A model generated the notes under the pieces. That model had not been told where the DNA came from. It saw only the letters and a list, made by a program, of their open reading frames with translations, and did not search any database. A program made the translations under genes and the position numbers. DNA of 64,000 bases, from the NCBI RefSeq assembly GCF_014648655.1, contig NZ_BMRN01000011.1, forward strand, positions 1-64,000, written 5' to 3'. This stretch comes from Streptomyces atratus. GTDB lineage: Bacteria; Actinomycetota; Actinomycetes; Streptomycetales; Streptomycetaceae. Shown here piece by piece: positions 54,290 to 63,383 of this stretch (the stretch's first letter is position 1; every line of letters begins with the position of its first letter).

Positions 54290-55411
54290 TCAGTTCTCGC
54301 TCAGCCGGCTGCTCATCCAGTCCAGCGCCGAAGGGATCTCCCGCCGCCAGGTGTTGAAGTTGTGCCCGCCGCTGTCGAGCACGATCGACGAGACCTGGGC
54401 GGGCGGCTTCACCTTGGCCATGAACTGCTGCGTGGTGCGGTAGTTCCCCTCGCCGTGCTTGGAGGTCGTGACGAGGAAGGACGAGTCGGGCTGCGGCAGA
54501 TTGTCCAGGCTCCACATCAGATCGGAGCGGTCGCGCGCCCCCTGGTCGCCGTGGAAGAGGTCGCCGGTCGTCGGGTCCTCGGCTGCCTTGTAGTACGCGG
54601 AGAGCCCGGCGCTCGCGGCGAACCGGTCCGGATGGTGGAGCCCGATCTTCAGCGCACAGTAGCCGCCGGTCGAATTGCCCATGATGCCCCAGTTACGAGC
54701 CAGCTTACCGACCCGGTATGTATCCGAGACCGCCCGCGGAAGATCCTCGGCGAAGAACGTCTCGGTCTTCGGTCCGCCCTTTATGTCCACGCATTCGGTG
54801 TCCCGTGGCGGCGCCACCGTCGGTCGCAGCATCACCAGGACCATCGGCTGCGCCCGGCCCGACTTCACCCGCTCGTAAGCCGTCCGCGGGTACCGAAGGC
54901 CCTTCAGAAGGTTCTCCGAGACACCCGGGTAGCCGGTGAGGACGACGACCGCCGGGAACTTCCGGCGGGCGAAAGCCGGCTGGAAGTACTCCGGCGGGAG
55001 GTACACATACGCCGAACTCTCGATCTTCGACTTCCGCCCCGCTATCACGACCTTGTCGATTCGGCCGCCCACCGTGGGCCGCGAACCGCCCGGCACGTCC
55101 GGCCGTTGTATCCCGACCCGCACGATGTTCTTGGATGCCAGTGTTCCGGCCGCGTGGTCCGTGACCACGCCCAGATCCTGCTTCTGGCCGAACAGATCGG
55201 CCCAGGAGCCGTAGAAGAGGAACGAGTTGTTGGCCACCAGACCGACGGAGACGAAGACCGTCACCTGAGTCGCCAGCAGCAGACCGACCCTGCCGAACAC
55301 CGCGGACACGCTGCGTCGGGCCAACCGTGGCCAGATCCAGACCGTGGCAGCGAAGAACACCACGGCCAGCACGATGGCCGTGGCCAGAAATGTCTTGCTG
55401 GTAAGACCCAT
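54290..55411 (-). CDS. Membrane-anchored esterase (alpha/beta hydrolase, esterase D-like)
   Basis: A 373-aa protein. Two N-terminal membrane segments (LATAIVLAVVFFAATVWIW, LLLATQVTVFVSVGLVAN) anchor an extracytoplasmic alpha/beta hydrolase of the esterase D / antigen 85 type. The nucleophile elbow is GIMGNSTGGYCALKIGL (Ser), with the acid in the late loop and His in LDSGGHNFNTWRREIP. Substrate may be acylated cell-wall or lipid material. It is divergent from the MprF-like gene 139 bp away, suggesting a shared envelope function. Confidence 0.88.
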   Translation of the reverse strand: MGLTSKTFLATAIVLAVVFFAATVWIWPRLARRSVSAVFGRVGLLLATQVTVFVSVGLVANNSFLFYGSWADLFGQKQDLGVVTDHAAGTLASKNIVRVGIQRPDVPGGSRPTVGGRIDKVVIAGRKSKIESSAYVYLPPEYFQPAFARRKFPAVVVLTGYPGVSENLLKGLRYPRTAYERVKSGRAQPMVLVMLRPTVAPPRDTECVDIKGGPKTETFFAEDLPRAVSDTYRVGKLARNWGIMGNSTGGYCALKIGLHHPDRFAASAGLSAYYKAAEDPTTGDLFHGDQGARDRSDLMWSLDNLPQPDSSFLVTTSKHGEGNYRTTQQFMAKVKPPAQVSSIVLDSGGHNFNTWRREIPSALDWMSSRLSEN

Positions 55412-55550
55412 GGGGGGTGAGCTTTCTTGTCGGGAAATTTCCGGCCGGCGGGTGAACCCTCGCCCCGGAAGCCTCGTCCTACAGATCGCACATCGTCCGG
55501 AAGGCCTCGGCCGAAGGACTCAAGAATCTCTCGCGGAACCACGGGAAGCG

Positions 55551-57392
55551 ATGTCTGTCACGCTAGATGGGGATAAATCAGGATCGGTTCCGAGTCCTGT
55601 ACGCAAGTTCGTACACGGCCCGCGTCCCGAATCCGTACCGACGCTGGTCGGTACCGCCTGCACCGTCGTCGGACTGATCGATGTCGGCGCGGGCGTCTTC
55701 CCGCGCTTCCGGCACAGCCGGATGCACACGCTCGCCGAGGTGCTCCCCGGCGCCCTCGGACCGTTCGCCGCCGCCCTCTCCCTGAGTGCGGGCGTCCTGC
55801 TGCTGCTTCTCGCCCACGGGCTCAAGCGGCGCAAGCGGCGGGCCTGGCGCGCGGCCGTCGTACTCCTGCCGGCCGGCGCGCTGGCGCAGTTCGTCTACCG
55901 GCACTCGGTCATCGGCACGCTCGTCTCGCTGGCGCTCTGCCTGCTGCTGGTTCGCCATCGCGGTGAATTCGCCGCGCTCCCCGACCCCAGGAGCCGCTGG
56001 CGGGCCCTGGCCAATTTCGTGCTCCTCGGCGCGGGTTCGCTGGGTCTGGGCCTGATCATCGTCAGCGTCCACCCCGGCCGGGTCGTGGGGAGCCCCAGCA
56101 TCGCCGACCGGCTCCAGCACGTGCTGTACGGGCTGTTCGGCTTCGAGGGCCCCGTCGAGTACGCCGGAGTCACCTCCTGGACCGTGGCGTTCTCGCTCGG
56201 CGCCCTCGGTCTGCTGACCGCCGTCACCACCATCTACCTCGCCTTCCGCCCCGAGCACCCGGCCGCCCGCCTCACCGAGGACGACGAGGCCAGGCTGCGC
56301 GCCCTGCTGGAGAAGCACGGCGGCCGCGACTCGCTCGGCCACTTCGCGCTCCGCCGCGACAAGGGCGTCGTCTTCTCCCCCAGTGGCAAGGCCGCCGTCT
56401 GCTACCGCGTCGTGTCCGGGGTGATGCTGGCGAGCGGCGACCCGATAGGCGACGTGGAGGCCTGGCCCGGCGCCATCGAGCGCTTCATGGACGAGGCCAA
56501 GGCCCACTCCTGGACCCCTGCTGTGATGGGCTGCAGCGAGACCGGCGGCGAGGTCTGGACCCGCGAGACCGGACTCGACGCACTGGAACTCGGCGACGAG
56601 GCGGTGGTGGATGTCGCGGATTTCTCGCTCGCCGGGCGCGCGATGCGCAACGTACGCCAGATGGTGAAGCGCATTGAACGTCTTGGTTACGAGACCCGGG
56701 TCCGGCGCATCCGCGACATCGGCGAGGCCGAGCTGGCCCGCATCCGACGGGCCGCCGCCGACTGGCGCGGCACCGACAACGAGCGCGGCTTCTCCATGGC
56801 ACTCGGCCGGATAGGCGACCCGGCCGACGGGGACTGCATCATCGCCACCGCCCACAAGGCCGACGAGCACACCGCCGACTCCCCGTACGGCGACCTGAAG
56901 GCCGTACTCCACTTCGTCCCGTGGGGCAGGGACGGCATGTCCCTCGATCTGATGCGCCGCGACCGCTCCGCCGACCCGGGCATGAACGAGCTGCTGATCG
57001 TCGCCGCCCTGCAGGCCGCCTCCCAGCTCTCCGTCGAGCGCGTCTCGCTGAACTTCGCGATGTTCCGCTCGGCACTCGCCCGGGGCGAGAAGCTGGGCGC
57101 GGGACCGGTGCTGCGGACCTGGCGCGGATTGCTGATCTTTCTGTCGCGCTGGTTCCAGATCGAGTCGCTGTACAAGTTCAACGCCAAGTTCCGGCCCCGC
57201 TGGGAGCCCCGCTTCGTCGTCTACCGCGCCGCCCGTGACCTGCCGCGCATCTCCCTCGCGGCCATGCAGGCCGAGGGCTTCGTGAACCTCGCGCTGCCCC
57301 GCCCCCTCGCCCGCCGATTCCCGGGACGCCGGCCGCGCCCCTGCGCCCACACCCGGGCGCCGGGCCAGGAGCACCACGCCCGCGCGGCGTAA
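55551..57392 (+). CDS. Phosphatidylglycerol lysyltransferase-type protein (MprF-like, DUF2156)
   Basis: A 613-aa membrane protein. About six membrane segments occupy residues ~35-245. The C-terminal ~350 residues are the DUF2156 aminoacyl-phosphatidylglycerol synthase domain (GHFALRRDKGVVFSPSGKAAVCYRVVSGV, ASGDPIGD, WTPAVMGCSETGGEVW, MNELLIVAALQAASQL). Such enzymes aminoacylate phosphatidylglycerol from charged tRNA, reducing sensitivity to cationic peptides. ATG 55551 is chosen because conserved-looking sequence starts just after it. The basic C-terminal tail is low complexity. Exact amino acid (Lys, Ala, other) is not evident. Confidence 0.9.
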   Translation: MSVTLDGDKSGSVPSPVRKFVHGPRPESVPTLVGTACTVVGLIDVGAGVFPRFRHSRMHTLAEVLPGALGPFAAALSLSAGVLLLLLAHGLKRRKRRAWRAAVVLLPAGALAQFVYRHSVIGTLVSLALCLLLVRHRGEFAALPDPRSRWRALANFVLLGAGSLGLGLIIVSVHPGRVVGSPSIADRLQHVLYGLFGFEGPVEYAGVTSWTVAFSLGALGLLTAVTTIYLAFRPEHPAARLTEDDEARLRALLEKHGGRDSLGHFALRRDKGVVFSPSGKAAVCYRVVSGVMLASGDPIGDVEAWPGAIERFMDEAKAHSWTPAVMGCSETGGEVWTRETGLDALELGDEAVVDVADFSLAGRAMRNVRQMVKRIERLGYETRVRRIRDIGEAELARIRRAAADWRGTDNERGFSMALGRIGDPADGDCIIATAHKADEHTADSPYGDLKAVLHFVPWGRDGMSLDLMRRDRSADPGMNELLIVAALQAASQLSVERVSLNFAMFRSALARGEKLGAGPVLRTWRGLLIFLSRWFQIESLYKFNAKFRPRWEPRFVVYRAARDLPRISLAAMQAEGFVNLALPRPLARRFPGRRPRPCAHTRAPGQEHHARAA

Positions 57393-57423
57393 CAGCACGC
57401 CGTACGGGGCCTACGCTGGTCGC

Positions 57424-58284
57424 ATGAGTACCTTGCGTGGACGGGGCACGGTCCAAGGCCTGCCGGAGTGGGACCGCTGTGCGGTCATGGGTGTCGTCAA
57501 TGTGACCCCGGACTCCTTCTCCGACGGCGGCCGCTGGTTCGACACCACGGCCGCGATCAAACACGGCCTCGACCTGGTCGCCGAGGGCGCCGACCTGATC
57601 GATGTCGGCGGCGAGTCGACCCGCCCCGGCGCCAGTCGGGTGGACGCGTCGGAGGAGTTGCGGCGCGTGGTCCCGGTGGTCAAGGGCCTGTCGTCCGAAG
57701 GGGTCACGGTCTCCGTGGACACCATGCGGGCCCGTGTCGCCGAGGAGTCGGTCGCGGCCGGAGCCGCCCTGGTCAACGATGTGAGCGGTGGCCTCGCCGA
57801 CCCGGACATGGTCAGGGTCGTCGCCGCGGCCGGCACGCCGTTCGTCGTGATGCACTGGCGCGGCTTCAGCGAGTCCATGAACAGCCGGGCTGTGTACGAG
57901 GACGTCGTCGCCGAGGTCGTCGCGGAGCTGCGGGAGCGGATGGACGCCGTGATCGCGGACGGTGTCGCCCCGGAACGGATCGTCATCGACCCCGGTCTCG
58001 GCTTCGCCAAGGACGCCGGCCACGACCTCTCCCTGGTCGCCCACCTCGACGAGCTGCGCGCCCTGGGCCGCCCGCTGCTCGTCGCCGCCTCCCGCAAGCG
58101 CTTCCTCGGCCATGTGCTGGCCGACGAGGGCGCCGCACCGCCGCCCGCCCGCGAACGCGACGCCGCCACTGCGGCGATCTCCGCGCTCTCCGCCCGCGCC
58201 GGTGCCTGGGCCGTCCGTGTCCACGAGGTACGGGCCACCGCCGACGCGGTACGGGTCGCCCGCGCCGTCGAGGGAGCCGCGTGA
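57424..58284 (+). CDS. folP: Dihydropteroate synthase
   Basis: A 286-aa TIM-barrel enzyme joining p-aminobenzoate to hydroxymethyl-dihydropterin pyrophosphate, the sulfonamide target. Motifs VMGVVNVTPDSFSDGG, IDVGGESTRPGA, VSVDTMRARVA, NDVSGG and DPGLGFAKDAGHDLSL are complete. It starts the folP-NTF2-folB-folK run, with its stop overlapping the next start by four bases (GTGA). Confidence 0.97.
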   Translation: MSTLRGRGTVQGLPEWDRCAVMGVVNVTPDSFSDGGRWFDTTAAIKHGLDLVAEGADLIDVGGESTRPGASRVDASEELRRVVPVVKGLSSEGVTVSVDTMRARVAEESVAAGAALVNDVSGGLADPDMVRVVAAAGTPFVVMHWRGFSESMNSRAVYEDVVAEVVAELRERMDAVIADGVAPERIVIDPGLGFAKDAGHDLSLVAHLDELRALGRPLLVAASRKRFLGHVLADEGAAPPPARERDAATAAISALSARAGAWAVRVHEVRATADAVRVARAVEGAA

Positions 58285-58763
58285 GCGGGCCCCGCGACGA
58301 GCACGCGGAGGCGGCCGCCGACATCGCGGCCGTCGAGCAGGCCAACACCGCCTTCTACGAGGCGATGGAGCGCGGCGACTTCGACGAGCTCTCCGGGCTC
58401 TGGCTGCCGGGCGAGGACCTCACCGTCTCCTGCGTCCACCCCGGCTGGCCGGTGCTCACCGGCCGCGGCGAGGTGTTGCGCAGTTACGCCCTGATCATGG
58501 CGAACACCGAGTACATCCAGTTCTTCCTGACCGATGTCGGGGTCTCGATGACCGGCGACACGGCCCTGGTGACCTGTACGGAGAACATCCTCAGCGGCGG
58601 CCCCGCGGAGGACGGCAACGCGCTCGGACCGCTGGTCGGCCAACTCGTCGTGGCCACCAATGTGTTCCGGCGCACGCCGGACGGCTGGAAGCTCTGGTCC
58701 CACCACGGCTCGCCCGTCCTCACCGAATCCGATGAGGACGAGGACGAGGACACATCCCACTGA
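58281..58763 (+). CDS. NTF2-like (SnoaL-type) protein in the folate operon
   Basis: A 160-aa protein. The cone-like NTF2 fold is recognisable in IAAVEQANTAFYEAMERGDFDELSGLW, VSCVHPGWPVLTGRGEVLRSYALIM and RRTPDGWKLWSHHGSPV. The acidic C-terminal tail (SDEDEDEDTSH) is unusual. It is translationally coupled to folP, so a role in folate metabolism is plausible, but no catalytic function is known. GTG 58281 is fixed by the overlap. Confidence 0.9.
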   Translation: MSGPRDEHAEAAADIAAVEQANTAFYEAMERGDFDELSGLWLPGEDLTVSCVHPGWPVLTGRGEVLRSYALIMANTEYIQFFLTDVGVSMTGDTALVTCTENILSGGPAEDGNALGPLVGQLVVATNVFRRTPDGWKLWSHHGSPVLTESDEDEDEDTSH

Positions 58764-58956
58764 GCGAGGCATCCGCCCGACAGGGGTTGGAATCCGGTAC
58801 CGCGGGTAGAAGCGGCTACCAGCCCCCGCAAGGTCCTGTCCACAGCCCCCGCGGGCGGGCACTGTCGGTGCTCGCAGGTAGATTCGAAAGAGAGCACCCA
58901 GCCGTCCGCACACGGCCCCCGTGTCTCTACGCCCAACGACAGCAGGAGTGATTCGC

Positions 58957-59316
58957 GTGGATCGTGTCGCGCTGCGCGGCCTCAAGGCCCGTGGACACCA
59001 TGGCGTCTTCCCCCGAGAACGGGAAGAGGGCCAGACGTTCATCGTCGACCTGGTGCTCGGCCTCGACACCCGCCCCGCGGCAGCCGCCGACGACCTGACG
59101 AAGACCGTGCACTACGGCGTCGTCGCAGAGGAAGTCGTCGACGTGGTGCAGGGGGAACCGGTCGATCTGATCGAAACGCTCGCGGAGCGCATCGCCCAGA
59201 AGTGCCTCAAGCACGAAGGAGTCGAGGAGGTGGAGGTGGTGGTGCACAAGCCGGATGCGCCGATCACCGTCCCCTTCGACGATGTGACCATCACCATCAC
59301 CCGGAGCCGAGTATGA
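58957..59316 (+). CDS. folB: Dihydroneopterin aldolase
   Basis: A 119-aa enzyme cleaving dihydroneopterin to hydroxymethyl-dihydropterin and glycolaldehyde. Motifs LRGLKARGHHGVFPREREEGQTF (active-site Glu and Tyr/His region), DLTKTVHYGVVAEEV and ETLAERIAQKCL are present. GTG 58957 has AGGAG eight bases upstream. It overlaps folK by four bases (ATGA). A 193-bp gap separates it from the NTF2-like gene. Confidence 0.96.
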   Translation: MDRVALRGLKARGHHGVFPREREEGQTFIVDLVLGLDTRPAAAADDLTKTVHYGVVAEEVVDVVQGEPVDLIETLAERIAQKCLKHEGVEEVEVVVHKPDAPITVPFDDVTITITRSRV

Positions 59317-59924
59317 CTGCATTTTCTACCGAGGGGCAGAGCGACCCGACCGTACAGCCGGTTCCCGCCTCCGTGGTCGAGCAGGTGGACGCCGCGGACA
59401 TCACCCTCTCCAACCCCAAACGCGCCGTGATCTCCCTGGGCTCCAATCTGGGCAACCGCCTGGAGACCCTCCAGGGGGCCATAGACGCCCTGGAGGACAC
59501 CCCCGGCCTGCGGGTCAAAGCGGTCTCCCCGGTGTACGAGACGGAGCCCTGGGGCGTCGCTCCCGGCTCCCAGCCCTCGTACTTCAACGCGGTGATCGTC
59601 GTGAGGACGACGCTCCCCCCGTCCTCCCTCCTGGAACGCGGCCAGGCCATCGAAGAGGCCTTCGACCGGGTCCGTGAGGAACGCTGGGGCCCGCGCACCA
59701 TCGACGTCGACATCGTGGCGTACGCGGACGTCGTCTCCGACGACCCGGCGCTCACCCTCCCCCACCCCCGTGCCCATGAGCGCGCCTTCGTGCTCGCCCC
59801 GTGGCACGACGTCGACCCCGAGGCCCAGCTGCCCGGCTCCGGCCCCGTCGCGGAGCTGCTGGCCGGTGTCGGCCGAGAGGGCGTACTGCCCCGGGCCGAT
59901 CTGGAACTCCGTCTGCCCGAGTAG
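59313..59924 (+). CDS. folK: HMDP pyrophosphokinase (FolK)
   Basis: A 203-aa 2-amino-4-hydroxy-6-hydroxymethyldihydropteridine diphosphokinase. The signature ISLGSNLGNRLETLQGAIDAL, YETEPWGV, SYFNAVIVVRTTL and RWGPRTIDVDIVAY (ATP/metal-binding Asp residues) are present. About 35 residues precede the domain, longer than usual. The product of FolB is its substrate and its product feeds FolP, so the three genes form a complete middle section of folate synthesis. Confidence 0.96.
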   Translation: MTAFSTEGQSDPTVQPVPASVVEQVDAADITLSNPKRAVISLGSNLGNRLETLQGAIDALEDTPGLRVKAVSPVYETEPWGVAPGSQPSYFNAVIVVRTTLPPSSLLERGQAIEEAFDRVREERWGPRTIDVDIVAYADVVSDDPALTLPHPRAHERAFVLAPWHDVDPEAQLPGSGPVAELLAGVGREGVLPRADLELRLPE

Positions 59925-59944
59925 TCGTTAGGCTCAACGGAAAC

Positions 59945-60024
59945 GGATCACTGGCAACACGGATCACTGGCTACACGGACCACTGGTGACACGCACCACT
60001 GGTGACATGCACCACTGGCGGCGA
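59945..60024. repeat. 16-bp tandem repeat, five copies, before the DUF3180 gene
   Basis: Units GGATCACTGGCAACAC, GGATCACTGGCTACAC, GGACCACTGGTGACAC, GCACCACTGGTGACAT and GCACCACTGGCGGCGA follow each other without gaps. The array fills most of the spacer between folK and the next gene and ends 16 bp before its GTG start. Confidence 0.85.
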
Positions 60025-60039
60025 AGGGCGGATCACTCG

Positions 60040-60522
60040 GTGAAGCAACTACGGCTCGGGGTACTGGCCGGCCTCTTCGCCGCGGCCGGGGTGCTTTCCT
60101 GGGGCGGTGCCCGCCTCTGGGACTCCCTGGGCAGTCTGCCGAGCGTTCCCCTCGCCGCGCCCATCGTGCTCGCGGTGATCGCCGCCATCCTGCTCGCGAC
60201 GGCGCTCTCCATCCGTTCCCGGCTGCGCGCCCAGCGTGAGCGCCGGCCGGGAGCCAAGGGCGTCGAGCCACTGATGGCGGCCCGCGCAGTCGTCTTCGGC
60301 CAGGCCAGCGCGCTGGTCGTCTCCCTGGTCTCCGGCATGTACGGCGGCACGGGCGTCTTCCTGCTCGGCTCCCTCGACATCCCGGCCCGCCGCGACCAGG
60401 CGATCTACGCGGGCTTCGCGGTCCTGGCCGGCATCGCGGTGGTTGCCGCGGCCCTCTGGCTGGAGCGCATCTGCAAGCTCCCCGAGGACGAGGACAACAA
60501 CAAGAGCTCGGCGGCCGCGTAG
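60040..60522 (+). CDS. DUF3180 membrane protein
   Basis: A 160-aa integral membrane protein. Four hydrophobic segments are visible (LGVLAGLFAAAGVLSWGG, LAAPIVLAVIAAILLATAL, ASALVVSLVSGMYGGTGVFL, AIYAGFAVLAGIAVVAAAL). The motif EPLMAARAVVFGQASAL lies between. It matches the DUF3180 family often found behind folK in actinobacteria; function unknown. GTG 60040 begins the MKQLRLGVLAG start. It is convergent with folE, 37 bp away, with no strong terminator between. Confidence 0.9.
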   Translation: MKQLRLGVLAGLFAAAGVLSWGGARLWDSLGSLPSVPLAAPIVLAVIAAILLATALSIRSRLRAQRERRPGAKGVEPLMAARAVVFGQASALVVSLVSGMYGGTGVFLLGSLDIPARRDQAIYAGFAVLAGIAVVAAALWLERICKLPEDEDNNKSSAAA

Positions 60523-60559
60523 CGGTCACCGAGCTCTCCCCTCACAGCCGCTCCGGAGC

Positions 60560-61165
60560 TCAGCGCGCCATGATCAGGCTCATGGCCTCGGCGCGCGTCG
60601 CAGGGTCGCGGAGCTGGCCGCGTACCGCCGAGGTCAGCGTCTTCGCACCGGGCTTGCGGATGCCACGCATCGACATGCACATGTGCTCGCACTCGACGAC
60701 GACAACGACCCCGCGCGGCTCCAGAATCTCCATGAGCGAATCGGCGATCTGCGTGGTGAGCCTCTCCTGGACCTGCGGGCGCCGGGCGAAGACATCGACG
60801 AGGCGGGCCAGCTTCGACAGACCGGTGATCTTGCCGCTGGTCGCAGGGATGTACCCGACATGCGCGACACCCCGGAACGGCACCAGGTGGTGTTCACAGG
60901 TGGAGAACACCTCGATGTCCTTGACCAGCACCATCTCGTCGTGGCCGAGGTCGAACGTGGTCGTCAGAACGTCCTCGGGCTCCTGGTAGAGGCCCGCGAA
61001 TATCTCCTTGTACGCCCGTGCCACCCGCCCCGGCGTCTCGCGCAGTCCCTCACGGTCCGGGTCCTCGCCCACGGCGAAGAGGAGTTCGCGTACGGCCGCC
61101 TCGGCCCGCTTCTCGTCGAACTCACCGATCGAACCCTGGCCGTCCAACGTCACCGGGTCGGTCAT
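60560..61165 (-). CDS. folE: GTP cyclohydrolase I
   Basis: A 201-aa enzyme making dihydroneopterin triphosphate from GTP, the first folate step. Zinc ligands lie in STCEHHLVPF (Cys90, His93) and in VECEHMCMSMRG; GREDPDREGL-type (AVGEDPDREGLRETPGRVA) and RPQVQERLTTQIA motifs are present. ATG 61165 begins MTDPVTLDG; upstream residues in frame are not family-like. It lies downstream of ftsH on the minus strand, separated by a terminator. Confidence 0.97.
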   Translation of the reverse strand: MTDPVTLDGQGSIGEFDEKRAEAAVRELLFAVGEDPDREGLRETPGRVARAYKEIFAGLYQEPEDVLTTTFDLGHDEMVLVKDIEVFSTCEHHLVPFRGVAHVGYIPATSGKITGLSKLARLVDVFARRPQVQERLTTQIADSLMEILEPRGVVVVVECEHMCMSMRGIRKPGAKTLTSAVRGQLRDPATRAEAMSLIMAR

Positions 61166-61220
61166 CTGTGCCTCGTTCCTCTGAGCTGTCACCCGCACAT
61201 ACCTCCGCACGGGCGTACGA

Positions 61221-61263
61221 AAAAGCCGCGCCCCCACAGGCTAGAACCTGCGGGGGCGCGGCA
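61221..61263 (-). terminator. ftsH terminator
   Basis: A 16-bp stem with one mismatch (GCCGCGCCCCC-CAGG and complement) and a 6-nt loop is followed on the minus strand by TTTTT (61221-61225). It lies between ftsH and folE. Confidence 0.88.
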
Positions 61264-61320
61264 TCCATTCCGGGCCCGGTGCGGCTCCCGTGACAGGCAC
61301 CACACCGGGGACGCGGGACC

Positions 61321-63351
61321 TCAGCTCTCGGGGCGGTCCTCCGGAAGCACCTCGGTGGCCTGGACGGTGTCCGTGGGGACGACCGAGCCGTTCGCCGTGG
61401 TGGCGCCGTTGGTGAGGGCGAGCTCCTTCGGCGAGAGCACCGGCGGCCGCGTCGACGGGGTGCGTCGGGCGGAACCGGTCCATGCCGGACGGGACGGACG
61501 CTTCACGATCGGGGCGAAGATCTCGGCGATCTCCTCCTTGCCGAGCGTCTCCTTCTCGAGGAGCTGGAGAACCAGGGCGTCCAGAACGTCGCGGTTCTCG
61601 ACGAGGATCTCCCACGCGTCGTTGTGCGCGGTCTCGATGAGCTTCTTGACCTCTTCGTCGACGAGGGCCGCGACCTCTTCCGAGTAGTCGCGCTGGTGGC
61701 CCATCTCCCGGCCCACGAAGGGCTCGGTGTTGTCGCCGCCGAACTTGATCGCTCCGAGCCGCTCCGTCATGCCGTACTGCGTGACCATCGCGCGGGCCGT
61801 TGCGGTGGCCTTCTCGATGTCGTTCGCAGCGCCGGTGGTCGGGTCGTGGAAGACCAGCTCCTCGGCCGCGCGCCCGCCCAGCATGTAGGCCAGCTGGTCG
61901 AGCATCTCATTGCGCGTCGTGGAGTACTTGTCCTCCTCCGGGAGCACCATCGTGTAACCGAGGGCGCGGCCGCGGGAGAGGATCGTGATCTTGTGGACCG
62001 GGTCCGACTGGGGAGAAGCCGCCGCGACCAGGGCGTGTCCGCCCTCGTGGTACGCGGTGATCTTCTTCTCCTTCTCGGACATGATCCGGGTCCGCTTCTG
62101 CGGACCCGCCACGACACGGTCGATGGCCTCGTCGAGCATCTTGTTGTCGATCAGCTTCAGGTTGCTGCGCGCCGTGAGGAGCGCCGCTTCGTTCAGCACG
62201 TTCGACAGGTCGGCACCGGTGAAGCCGGGCGTACGACGGGCAACGGCGCCGAGGTCGACGTCCTTTGCGACCGGCTTGCCCTTCTGGTGCACCTTGAGAA
62301 TCTCGAGACGGCCCTGCATGTCAGGCCGGTCGACCGCGATCTGCCGGTCGAAACGGCCCGGTCGCAGCAGCGCCGGGTCGAGGATGTCCGGCCGGTTCGT
62401 GGCGGCGATCAGGATGACGCCGCCCTTCACGTCGAAGCCGTCCATCTCGACGAGCAGCTGGTTCAGCGTCTGCTCGCGCTCGTCATGACCGCCGCCCATT
62501 CCGGCACCGCGGTGCCGGCCGACGGCGTCGATCTCGTCGACGAAAACGATCGCCGGAGCGTTCGCCTTGGCCTGCTCGAAGAGGTCACGGACCCGGCTGG
62601 CACCGACACCGACGAACATCTCGACGAAGTCGGAACCGGAGATCGAGTAGAACGGGACGCCCGCCTCGCCCGCGACAGCGCGTGCGAGCAGCGTCTTGCC
62701 CGTACCGGGAGGCCCGTAGAGCAGGACACCCTTCGGGATCTTGGCGCCGACGGCCTGGAACTTCGCCGGCTCCTGGAGGAACTCCTTGATCTCCTGGAGC
62801 TCCTCGACAGCCTCGTCGGACCCCGCCACATCGGCGAACGTCGTCTTCGGGGTGTCCTTGGTGATCAGCTTCGCCTTGGATTTCCCGAACTGCATGACCC
62901 GGGAACCGCCGCCCTGCATCTGATTCATCAGAAACAGGAAGACGACCACGATCAGGACGAAGGGCAGCAGCGAGAGGAGGATCGAGATGAACGGGGACTG
63001 CTTCGACGGCGAGACAGTGTAGCCCTTGTCGATCTTGCCGCTCTCGAACTTCTGCTGCAGCGTGTCGGCCAGCTGGACACCCTGGTCGCCGATGTAGCTC
63101 GCCTGGAACTTGCTGCCGGACTCGCCCGAAAGCTTCTGGCCCTTGTTCAACTCGATCTTGATGATCTGTTCGTCACCGGTGGTCAGCTTGGCCTGCGCCA
63201 CCTGGTCCTTGCTGATCGCCTGGATCACCTTGCCGGTGTCCACCGATTTGTAGCCGCCCGACGAGCCGACGACCTGCATCAACACGACCACGGCGAGGAC
63301 GGCCAGCACGATCCACATGACCGGCCCACGGAAGTATCGCTTCACGTCCAT
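61321..63351 (-). CDS. ftsH: ATP-dependent zinc metalloprotease FtsH
   Basis: A 676-aa membrane AAA protease that degrades misfolded membrane and short-lived regulatory proteins. TM segments lie at ~11-28 and ~121-142, with an extracytoplasmic domain between. Walker A is GPPGTGKT (213-220), Walker B IVFVDEIDA, the SRH follows, and the zinc site is HEGGH (435-439). The C-terminal ~60 residues are low complexity. ATG 63351 begins MDVKRYFRGPVMW; a hairpin lies between the Shine-Dalgarno and this start. Confidence 0.97.
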   Translation of the reverse strand: MDVKRYFRGPVMWIVLAVLAVVVLMQVVGSSGGYKSVDTGKVIQAISKDQVAQAKLTTGDEQIIKIELNKGQKLSGESGSKFQASYIGDQGVQLADTLQQKFESGKIDKGYTVSPSKQSPFISILLSLLPFVLIVVVFLFLMNQMQGGGSRVMQFGKSKAKLITKDTPKTTFADVAGSDEAVEELQEIKEFLQEPAKFQAVGAKIPKGVLLYGPPGTGKTLLARAVAGEAGVPFYSISGSDFVEMFVGVGASRVRDLFEQAKANAPAIVFVDEIDAVGRHRGAGMGGGHDEREQTLNQLLVEMDGFDVKGGVILIAATNRPDILDPALLRPGRFDRQIAVDRPDMQGRLEILKVHQKGKPVAKDVDLGAVARRTPGFTGADLSNVLNEAALLTARSNLKLIDNKMLDEAIDRVVAGPQKRTRIMSEKEKKITAYHEGGHALVAAASPQSDPVHKITILSRGRALGYTMVLPEEDKYSTTRNEMLDQLAYMLGGRAAEELVFHDPTTGAANDIEKATATARAMVTQYGMTERLGAIKFGGDNTEPFVGREMGHQRDYSEEVAALVDEEVKKLIETAHNDAWEILVENRDVLDALVLQLLEKETLGKEEIAEIFAPIVKRPSRPAWTGSARRTPSTRPPVLSPKELALTNGATTANGSVVPTDTVQATEVLPEDRPES

Positions 63352-63355
63352 CCAT

Positions 63356-63383
63356 ACGGGGCGATGACGCCCCGTCCCTCCTG
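63356..63383 (-). promoter_or_regulatory. Shine-Dalgarno / hairpin leader of ftsH
   Basis: On the minus strand GGAGGG (63378-63383) is followed by a perfect 8-bp stem with TCAT loop (63356-63375) and then the start codon at 63351. Unfolded, the spacing to ATG is ~26 nt; folding brings it to a few bases. The hairpin may be needed for initiation. Confidence 0.45.
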
